Below, piece after piece: positions 7,827-12,685 of a DNA stretch of 12,685 nt. The DNA is from DASUSF01 sp036375275. Its GTDB lineage: Bacteria; Pseudomonadota; Alphaproteobacteria; Geminicoccales; Geminicoccaceae. The notes beneath the pieces are model-generated. The model was not told the origin of the DNA. It worked only from the letters and a program-made list of their open reading frames with translations, and did no database searches. The stretch lies in NCBI GenBank assembly GCA_036375275.1, contig DASUSF010000152.1, positions 1-12,685 of the forward strand, given 5' to 3'. A program made the translations under genes and the position numbers. How positions within the stretch are numbered: the first letter of the stretch is position 1; each line of letters opens with the position of its first letter.

Positions 7827-7843
7827 GAGGGTGGCTCACCTCC
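7826..7843. terminator. Short hairpin across the convergent DUF3047/EamA stop codons
   Basis: GGAGGGTG (7826-7833) can pair with CACCTCC (7837-7843) with one bulged G and a three-base loop. The hairpin starts on the last base of the plus-strand stop TAG and covers the minus-strand stop TGA (7838-7836). There is no T tract. Its place between two convergent stop codons makes a shared 3'-end structure plausible, but the stem is short for such GC-rich DNA. Confidence 0.25.
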
Positions 7844-8831
7844 GGGCGCGGGTGACCTGCTGCTCGCGATAGGCGATGTAAGCCGTGCTGGTGAAGATGA
7901 TCGCGCCGCCGATCCAGGTGAAGATGCCCGGCACCTCGGCGAACAGGAGGTAGCCGAGCAGCGCGACCCAGATCAGCTTGAAGAAGTCGATAGGCATGAC
8001 GACGCTCGCGTCCGCCTGCCTGATCGCTTCGGTCATGGCGAGCTGGCCCATGTTGCCGAGCAGGCCGATCAGGACCAGCCAGCCGAGCGCCCCGAGGCTC
8101 GGCGTCTGCCAGACGAACAGCGCCGGGACGAAGGATGCCGGAATCATCATCATCGCCATCCAGGCGATGATCGTGATGCTGGAATCGGACTGGCCGAGCC
8201 GCTTGATCACCAGCAGCGCGCAGCCCCAGGTGACCGCCGCGAGCAGCGCCAGGAGCTGTCCGGTGCCGGCGCCCGCGAAGCCCGGACGGAGGATGATCAG
8301 CACGCCCGCGAAGCCGAGCACGATCGCGGTCCAGCGCCGGAGTCGCACGGTCTCCTTGAAGATCGGGATGGCGAGCAGGGTCGCGAAGATCGGCGCGGTG
8401 AAGTTCAGCGCCGTCACCTCCGCCAGCGGCGCGATGGTCAGCGCCGTGAAGAACGACAGCATGGCGACGATGTTGAACGCCCCGCGGAGCAGGTGAAGCC
8501 CAGGTCGGCTGGTCCTGAGGGGCCCGATCCCATAGCGGATCAGCCATGGCACCACGATCAGGAAGCCGAACAGGTTGCGGAAGAACGCGATCTCGAACGG
8601 GTGCAGCTCGGCGGAGACGGTCCGGATCGTGGCGTGCATGGCGGCGAACATGAAGGTCGAGGCGAGCATCAGGAAGATGCCCTTGAGGGTCCGCAGCCGC
8701 GCCCTCGAGGCGGCGCCTTCGGTCGCCGCGAGCGCCGTGTCCGCGGCCCGCCCGCCGGACGGCCGGGTGGCCATCCCGGGCGCCCGGGGCGGTTCGGCAC
8801 GATCGGGGCCGGTCGCGCCCGGGCGGCTCAT
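7836..8831 (-). CDS. EamA/DMT superfamily permease
   Basis: The product is a 331-residue inner-membrane transporter of the drug/metabolite superfamily with two EamA repeats and about ten helices. The first repeat begins near residue 50 (GIFLMLASTFMFAAMHATIR) and includes HPFEIAFFRNLFGFLIVVPW. Then come FFTALTIAPLAEVTALNFTAPIF-type sequence and the second repeat (about residues 190-320), ending in a basic tail. Members export amino acids, metabolites or nucleotide precursors; the substrate cannot be told from sequence. ATG 8831 gives a long hydrophilic alanine/arginine-rich leader of about 45 residues. ATG 8774 would remove 19 of these and is an acceptable alternative, since neither has a strong ribosome site. 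The gene begins 22 bases after the stop of the AhpD-like gene on the same strand, so the two are probably cotranscribed. Confidence 0.9.
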   Translation of the reverse strand: MSRPGATGPDRAEPPRAPGMATRPSGGRAADTALAATEGAASRARLRTLKGIFLMLASTFMFAAMHATIRTVSAELHPFEIAFFRNLFGFLIVVPWLIRYGIGPLRTSRPGLHLLRGAFNIVAMLSFFTALTIAPLAEVTALNFTAPIFATLLAIPIFKETVRLRRWTAIVLGFAGVLIILRPGFAGAGTGQLLALLAAVTWGCALLVIKRLGQSDSSITIIAWMAMMMIPASFVPALFVWQTPSLGALGWLVLIGLLGNMGQLAMTEAIRQADASVVMPIDFFKLIWVALLGYLLFAEVPGIFTWIGGAIIFTSTAYIAYREQQVTRARR

Positions 8832-8853
8832 CGCCTGCGCCCGGCCGCGCTCC

Positions 8854-9264
8854 TCACCGGCCGACCGAGGCCGCCATCAGCTGCAGGTCGACCTCGACCT
8901 GATAGCCGTCGGCGAGGCGGTTGGTGCGATTGAACGTCCCGACCACCGCCATCAGCTCGCCCAGCATCTCGTCGTCCATGCCGAGCTTCCGCGCCGCCGC
9001 GGTGTGCGAGCGGATGCAGTAGGTGCAGCCGTTGGTCGCGCTGACCGCGAGCGCCACCATCTCCTTGGTCAGAGCGTCGAGCCGGCCGGGCTGCATCGCC
9101 GCCCTCAGGCTGCCCCAGACGTCCCGGAGCAGGGGCGGATGGCTGGCGAGCGTCTTCCAGAAGTTGGGCACGAAGTCGATGCCCTTGACCGCCATGATCT
9201 CGTCGTAGACGGCCCGCACCTCGGCGGGCGCGTTCTCGTACTCGACCATCGTCACCGTCGGCAT
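8854..9264 (-). CDS. Carboxymuconolactone decarboxylase (AhpD-like) family protein
   Basis: The product is a 136-residue, all-helical cytoplasmic protein. The AhpD-type active-site signature is present: Glu68, Cys80-x-x-Cys83 and His87, in NGCTYCIRSHTAAARKLG. Family members with this set act as thiol peroxidases or disulfide reductases in oxidative stress, while other members are true decarboxylases lacking the CxxC. A redox role is therefore favoured but not proven. ATG 9264 is well supported: AGGAGG (9272-9277 on the plus strand as CCTCCT) lies seven bases upstream, and homology starts at MPTVTMVEYENAPAEVRAVY. The open frame upstream is not protein-like. It is probably the first gene of a two-gene unit with the EamA transporter. 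E. coli YnjA is also an AhpD-like protein encoded beside ynjBCD, and ynjBC-type genes follow here, on the other strand. Confidence 0.92.
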   Translation of the reverse strand: MPTVTMVEYENAPAEVRAVYDEIMAVKGIDFVPNFWKTLASHPPLLRDVWGSLRAAMQPGRLDALTKEMVALAVSATNGCTYCIRSHTAAARKLGMDDEMLGELMAVVGTFNRTNRLADGYQVEVDLQLMAASVGR

Positions 9265-9271
9265 GCCCTGC

Positions 9272-9277
9272 CCTCCT
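9272..9277 (-). promoter_or_regulatory. Ribosome binding site of the AhpD-like gene
   Basis: A perfect AGGAGG on the minus strand lies seven bases before ATG 9264. It is the reason this start was chosen over the longer open frame. Confidence 0.8.
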
Positions 9278-9371
9278 GTCCGATGCTGCCCACCCTTCGG
9301 GCTGCATGAGCGGGGTCCCTCCCCTGCGCTCGCGCGCCACCTTGTCCCGCAAGACCGGAGGATGGTCAACG

Positions 9372-9395
9372 CGCCGGCCTCTTGCCGGGCCGGCG
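9372..9395. other. Perfect 8-bp GC hairpin in the AhpD/DUF4864 divergent gap
   Basis: CGCCGGCC (9372-9379) and GGCCGGCG (9388-9395) pair around an eight-base loop, TCTTGCCG. It sits 45 bases before the DUF4864 start in the 176-base divergent gap (9265-9440). No convincing promoter hexamers were found in that gap. The hairpin could be a leader structure or an operator, but stems of this length are not rare in DNA this GC-rich. Confidence 0.25.
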
Positions 9396-9428
9396 GTCCG
9401 GGCTAGCTGGATCCTGGTGAAGATCAAG

Positions 9429-9434
9429 AAGGAG
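9429..9434 (+). promoter_or_regulatory. Ribosome binding site of the DUF4864 gene
   Basis: AAGGAG lies six bases before ATG 9441. It fixes that start instead of the in-frame ATG at 9306, which would add a non-hydrophobic basic leader before the signal peptide. Confidence 0.8.
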
Positions 9435-9440
9435 CTTTCG

Positions 9441-9884
9441 ATGCGGACCATTCTCGGCATCACCATGGCGGTCGTGATCGGCGCAGCCAGCCTCGCCGGT
9501 CCGGCGCTCGCGGAGCCCGCCTCGACCCTGTCGAGCGGCGACCGGGCCTCGATCCGGAGCGTCGTCGAGCAGCAGCTCGCGGCCTTCCAGGCCGACGACG
9601 GTGCCCGCGCCTTCGGCTTCGCCTCGCCCGACATCCAGCGCATGTTCCAGAGCCCGGACCGCTTCATGGCCATGGTCCGCCAGGGCTACCGGCCCGTGTA
9701 CCGGGCCCGGGAGGTCCAGTTCCTCGACCTGATCGACCTCGGCGACCAGCTCGCCCAGCGGGTCCTCCTGGTCGGCCCCGACGGCCAGGTCGTGACCGCC
9801 TACTACGCCATGGAGCGGCAGGCGGACGGCACCTGGCGGATCGACGGCTGCGTGCTCGAGCAGGCGCCCGACCTCGCGATCTGA
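9441..9884 (+). CDS. Exported DUF4864 family protein
   Basis: The product is 147 residues from ATG 9441. Residues 1-24 form a signal peptide (MRTILGITMAVVIGAASLAG then PALA) with a likely cut before EPAS. The mature ~123 residues match the DUF4864 pattern: SIRSVVEQQLAAFQADDGAR, AFGFASPDIQRMFQSPDRF, MAMVRQGYRPVYRAREVQF and a C-terminal AYYAMERQADGTWRIDGC. This looks like a small alpha+beta fold related to the SnoaL/NTF2-like group, with the last cysteine in the WRIDGC-type ending typical of the family. No catalytic residues are known and the role is unassigned. It is exported to the periplasm. The ynjB-like gene follows on the same strand after 102 bases but has its own strong promoter, so cotranscription need not be the main mode. 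Confidence 0.9.
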   Translation: MRTILGITMAVVIGAASLAGPALAEPASTLSSGDRASIRSVVEQQLAAFQADDGARAFGFASPDIQRMFQSPDRFMAMVRQGYRPVYRAREVQFLDLIDLGDQLAQRVLLVGPDGQVVTAYYAMERQADGTWRIDGCVLEQAPDLAI

Positions 9885-9934
9885 GCGGCTGCCGACACGT
9901 TTGCGCGAGGTCCCCTCCCGCGCCGGGCCGCGGC

Positions 9935-9962
9935 GTGACAGAGCTTGGAGGCGTCCTATAAT
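9935..9962 (+). promoter_or_regulatory. Near-consensus sigma70-type promoter before the ynjB-like gene
   Basis: GTGACA (9935-9940, five of six to TTGACA) and a perfect TATAAT (9957-9962) are separated by 16 bases. A start near G9969 would leave an 18-base leader carrying GGAAGGGGG (9972-9980) before ATG 9987. A fully consensus -10 stands out in DNA this GC-rich. No TPP-riboswitch or other leader motif fits in the space. Confidence 0.7.
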
Positions 9963-9986
9963 CCGCGCGCTGGAAGGGGGACCACC

Positions 9987-11204
9987 ATGCATCGTCTTCT
10001 CCTCGCGAGCCTGCTCGCCGGTCTCTTCCTCTCGTCGGTCCTGGCGCCGGCCCTGTCGCCGGTGGCGCGCGCCGATGCCTGGGACGCCGTCCTCGAGCGG
10101 GCGCGGGGCGAGACCGTCTACTGGAATGCGTGGGCCGGCGACGAGAAGATCAACGACTACATCGGCTGGGTCGGCGAGCGGGTCGCGGACGACTTCGGCA
10201 TCGAGCTGGTCCACGTCAAGCTGACCGACACCGCCGAAGCGGTCGCGCGGGTGGTCGCCGAGAAGGCGGCGGGCCGGACCGAGGACGGCTCGGTCGACCT
10301 GATCTGGATCAACGGCGAGAACTTCAGCGCGATGAAGCGGGAAGACCTCCTGTTCGGCCCCTTCGCCCGCGAGCTCCCGAACTTCCGTTACGTCGACACC
10401 GAGGGCAAGCCGACCACGCTCGTCGACTTCACCGTCCCGACCGAGGGGCTGGAGAGCCCGTGGGGGATGGCGCAGTTCGTCTTCCTGTACGACACGGAGC
10501 GGGTCGGCGAGCCGCCGCGCTCGATCGACGCCTTGGCCGATTGGATCGAGGCGCATCCGGGGCGGTTCGCCTACCCCGCCCCGCCCGATTTCATCGGCAC
10601 GACCTTCCTCAAGCACGTCCTGCTCGAGACCATCGACGATCCGGCGGTCCTCGGGCGGCCGGTGGAGGAGACCGATTTCGTGGCCAGGACGGCGCCGCTC
10701 TGGGACTGGCTGGAGCGGGTCCGCGAGGATCTGTGGCGGAGCGGCTCGACCTACCCGACCTCGGGGCCGGCGCTGACTCAGCTCCTCGACGACGGCGAGG
10801 TCGACTTCTCCATGGCCTTCCATCCGGGCGAGGCCTCCGCCGCGATCGAGGCCGGGCGCCTGCCGGAGAGCGTGCGGACCTTCATCCTCGAGGACGGGAC
10901 GATCGGCAACACGCACTTCGTCGCGATCCCCTTCAATGCGGCGCATCCGGATGCGGCGCAGGTGGTCGCGGACTTCCTGCTCACGCCCGAGGCCCAGGCG
11001 CGGAAGCAGGACCCGCGGGTCTGGGGCGACGGCACGGTGCTCGACCTCGACGCGCTGCCGCCGTCCGAGCGGGCGCGCTTCGAGGAGCTGCCGCTCGGCG
11101 TCGCGACGCTCGCTCCGGACGAGCTGGTGCCGGTCCGCCCGGAGCCCCATCCGAGCTGGATGCTCGAGATCGAAGCGGAGTGGCTCCGCCGCTTCAGCAG
11201 CTGA
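9987..11204 (+). CDS. ynjB: YnjB-type ABC transporter substrate-binding protein
   Basis: The product is 405 residues from ATG 9987, preceded by GGAAGGGGG six bases upstream. Residues 1-29 form a signal peptide, probably cut after ARA. The mature protein is a periplasmic binding protein of the YnjB (COG4134) type: TVYWNAWAGDEKINDYIGWV, then HVKLTDTAEAVARVVAEKAAG, then SVDLIWINGENFSAMK (the clearest family signature), the hinge-region ESPWGMAQFVFLYDTE, and FAYPAPPDFIGTTFLKHVLL. The length is typical. YnjB delivers an unknown ligand to YnjC/YnjD. Some annotations suggest thiamine or a related compound, but I see no thiamine link here. The downstream YnjC-type permease overlaps or directly follows, supporting an operon. 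A short in-frame extension to ATG 9945 would overlap the promoter and lacks signal-peptide character. Confidence 0.93.
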   Translation: MHRLLLASLLAGLFLSSVLAPALSPVARADAWDAVLERARGETVYWNAWAGDEKINDYIGWVGERVADDFGIELVHVKLTDTAEAVARVVAEKAAGRTEDGSVDLIWINGENFSAMKREDLLFGPFARELPNFRYVDTEGKPTTLVDFTVPTEGLESPWGMAQFVFLYDTERVGEPPRSIDALADWIEAHPGRFAYPAPPDFIGTTFLKHVLLETIDDPAVLGRPVEETDFVARTAPLWDWLERVREDLWRSGSTYPTSGPALTQLLDDGEVDFSMAFHPGEASAAIEAGRLPESVRTFILEDGTIGNTHFVAIPFNAAHPDAAQVVADFLLTPEAQARKQDPRVWGDGTVLDLDALPPSERARFEELPLGVATLAPDELVPVRPEPHPSWMLEIEAEWLRRFSS

Positions 11205-12685
11205 CCCGCTTGCTTCGGGTCCTGCCGCTGATCACCCTTGCCGTGTTCCTGGGGCCGGTGGCGGCGGGGCTGGTCGGAACGCTGCTCCCGGCCTTCGGCT
11301 ACCTGCCCGCGCTCGGCGGCGACGTGCTGTCGCTCGAGCCATGGCGCGAGCTGCTCGGGGTCCCGGGGCTCGACCGGGCGCTCGCCCTGACCCTGGTCAG
11401 CGGGCTCGGCGCGACGCTCGGCGCGCTCGGCCTGACCGTCCTGATCTTCGCCGCCGGCCACGGCACCCGGGCCCTCGGCCGCGCGCGCCGGGGCATGACG
11501 CCGCTGCTCGCCGTGCCGCATCTCGCGCTCGCCGTCGGCCTCGCCTTCCTGATCGCGCCTTCCGGCTGGCTGGTCCGGCTGCTCGCCGCCGCCGCGACCG
11601 GCTGGCAGGTGCCGCCCGACGTCGCGACGGTGCAGGACCCCTACGGCCTCGCCCTCGCTCTCGGGCTGCTGGTCAAGGAGACGCCGTTCCTGGTCCTCGT
11701 GACCTTCGCGGCGCTCGGCCAGATCCATGCCGATCCCCAGCTCCGGGCCGCCCGGACCATGGGCTACGGCCCGGTGACGGCCTGGCTCAAGGTCGCCCTG
11801 CCGCAGGTCTATCCGTTGATCCGGCTGCCGGTCTACGCGGTCCTCGCCTACTCCCTCTCGGTGGTCGACATGGCGATCGTGCTGGCGCCGAACGCGCCGC
11901 CGCCGCTCGCGCCGCTGGTGCTCCGGCTGTTCCTCGACCCCGATCTGGCCCAGCGCTTCCCGGCCGCCGCGGGAGCCATCCTGCAGCTCCTGCTGGTCCT
12001 GGCCGCGATCGCGCTCTGGCGGGGTGGCGAGATGGGAATCGCGGTGCTCGCCCGGCGGATGCTCGCGTCCGGCCGGCGGGGCGGGTCGGGAACGGGACCC
12101 CGGATCGCCGCCTGGGCCGCCCTCGGCGCCCTGTTCGGGCTGGCTGGCGCGAGCGTGCTCGGGCTCCTGGTCTGGTCGTTCGCCGGCCGCTGGCGCTTCC
12201 CCGATCCCTGGCCGTCGGGCCTCTCGGCCGACCTCTGGCTGCGCCAGGCGGACGCCCTCGCCGGCCCCGCCCTGACCACCGTCCTCACCGCGCTCGGGGC
12301 GACGCTCATCGCCTTGGCGCTGGTCGTCGGCTGCCTCGAGAATGAAACCCGGAACGCCCGCCGCCCCGGCAGCGGGGCCCTGATCCTGATCTATCTCCCG
12401 TTGCTGGTGCCGCAGATCGCGTTCCTCTTCGGCGTGCAGGTGCTGCTCGCCGCCATTCACCTCGACGGCCGCTGGGCGGGTCTGATCTGGACCCACCTCC
12501 TGTTCGTCCTGCCCTACGTCTTCCTGACCCTGGCCGAGCCCTACCGGAGCCTGGACCGGCGCTACGAGCGGACCGCGCTGGCGCTCGGGCGGTCGCCGGC
12601 CAGCGTCTGGCTCCGGGTCCGGCTGCCGCTCCTCCTCCGCCCCCTGATGATCGCGACGGCGATCGGCTTCGCGGTCAGCACCGCG
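11180..12685 (+). CDS. ynjC: YnjC-type ABC transporter double permease, 3'-truncated
   Basis: An inner-membrane permease of the YnjC (COG4135) type, open to the window edge with 502 codons visible. Two permease domains are fused in one chain, each with an ATPase-contact loop. The first is near residues 185-215 (DPQLRAARTMGYGPVTAWLK then VALPQ), the second near 455-490 (RRYERTALALGRSPASVWLR then VRLPLL). The pattern resembles other fused two-domain importers such as ThiP. The first in-frame ATG (11495) is 95 codons past the N-terminal end and lies beyond the first helix, so the gene must use another start codon. GTG 11180 (a 25-base overlap with ynjB) and TTG 11210 (just after the ynjB stop at 11204) are both possible. 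GTG is annotated, but neither has a good ribosome site. A YnjD-type ATPase should follow beyond the edge. Only the last part of the second domain is missing. Confidence 0.9.
   Translation, partial: MAPPLQQLTRLLRVLPLITLAVFLGPVAAGLVGTLLPAFGYLPALGGDVLSLEPWRELLGVPGLDRALALTLVSGLGATLGALGLTVLIFAAGHGTRALGRARRGMTPLLAVPHLALAVGLAFLIAPSGWLVRLLAAAATGWQVPPDVATVQDPYGLALALGLLVKETPFLVLVTFAALGQIHADPQLRAARTMGYGPVTAWLKVALPQVYPLIRLPVYAVLAYSLSVVDMAIVLAPNAPPPLAPLVLRLFLDPDLAQRFPAAAGAILQLLLVLAAIALWRGGEMGIAVLARRMLASGRRGGSGTGPRIAAWAALGALFGLAGASVLGLLVWSFAGRWRFPDPWPSGLSADLWLRQADALAGPALTTVLTALGATLIALALVVGCLENETRNARRPGSGALILIYLPLLVPQIAFLFGVQVLLAAIHLDGRWAGLIWTHLLFVLPYVFLTLAEPYRSLDRRYERTALALGRSPASVWLRVRLPLLLRPLMIATAIGFAVSTA

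Noticed and set aside
9382..9409. Possible promoter TTGCCG, 16 bases, TAGCTG before DUF4864
   Set aside because: The -10 matches only two of six bases and the -35 overlaps the loop and arm of a GC hairpin; too weak to call.
9885..9986. TPP or other riboswitch before the ynjB-type gene
   Set aside because: I looked because YnjBCD is sometimes linked to thiamine. The predicted leader is only about 18 bases and no TPP-type conserved core is present.
9366..11150. Long minus-strand open frame (594 codons) opposite DUF4864 and ynjB
   Set aside because: Low-complexity R/D/E/G/L composition. It opposes two genes with signal peptides and recognisable families.
10778..12496. Long minus-strand open frame (572 codons) opposite the ynjB end and ynjC
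   Set aside because: Its translation is rich in R/G/E/Q/D with no domain, and it lies antisense to clear permease sequence. Such frames are common in very GC-rich DNA.

Overview
The window is very GC-rich DNA (roughly 70 % by eye) that is almost entirely coding, with short intergenic gaps. Gene families and order point to an alphaproteobacterium, probably a Rhodospirillales- or Geminicoccaceae-like lineage. The clues are a liv operon with an alphaproteobacterial-type LivG insertion, a small membrane protein resembling DUF6867, and a 73-residue protein resembling DUF6898. No phage, transposon, CRISPR, tRNA or rRNA signal was seen, so this reads as core chromosome.

Layout. (1) Positions 2-1816 (+) hold the C-terminal two thirds of glycine dehydrogenase GcvP, cut by the window edge, ending at a strong hairpin at a convergent junction. 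(2) Positions 1869-6624 (-) hold a branched-chain amino acid (HAAT-type) ABC transporter operon, transcribed livH-livM-livG-livF. It is followed by a tail-anchored coiled-coil protein and a three-helix DUF6867-like membrane protein whose stop and start codons overlap. No LivK-type binding protein is present. (3) Positions 6736-6957 (-) hold the DUF6898-like gene. It is divergent from an exported DUF3047 protein (7095-7826, +), and the two share an unusually symmetric intergenic region. (4) Positions 7836-9264 (-) hold an EamA/DMT-type exporter preceded by an AhpD-like carboxymuconolactone decarboxylase family protein. (5) Positions 9441-12685 (+) hold an exported DUF4864 protein. After it comes a near-consensus sigma70-type promoter, then a YnjB-type binding protein and a YnjC-type double permease that runs off the right edge. 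A YnjD-type ATPase is expected next.

How the genes work together. LivHMGF form the membrane and ATPase core of an importer. The two small membrane genes at the 3' end of the liv cluster are candidate accessory parts. YnjB and YnjC form an importer of uncertain substrate. An AhpD-like gene close by recalls the E. coli ynjA-ynjBCD neighbourhood.

I saw no clear-cut undescribed system. The best leads are the coiled-coil/DUF6867 pair with its hendecad tandem repeat and leader inverted repeat, and the mirror-symmetric control region at 6954-7097.
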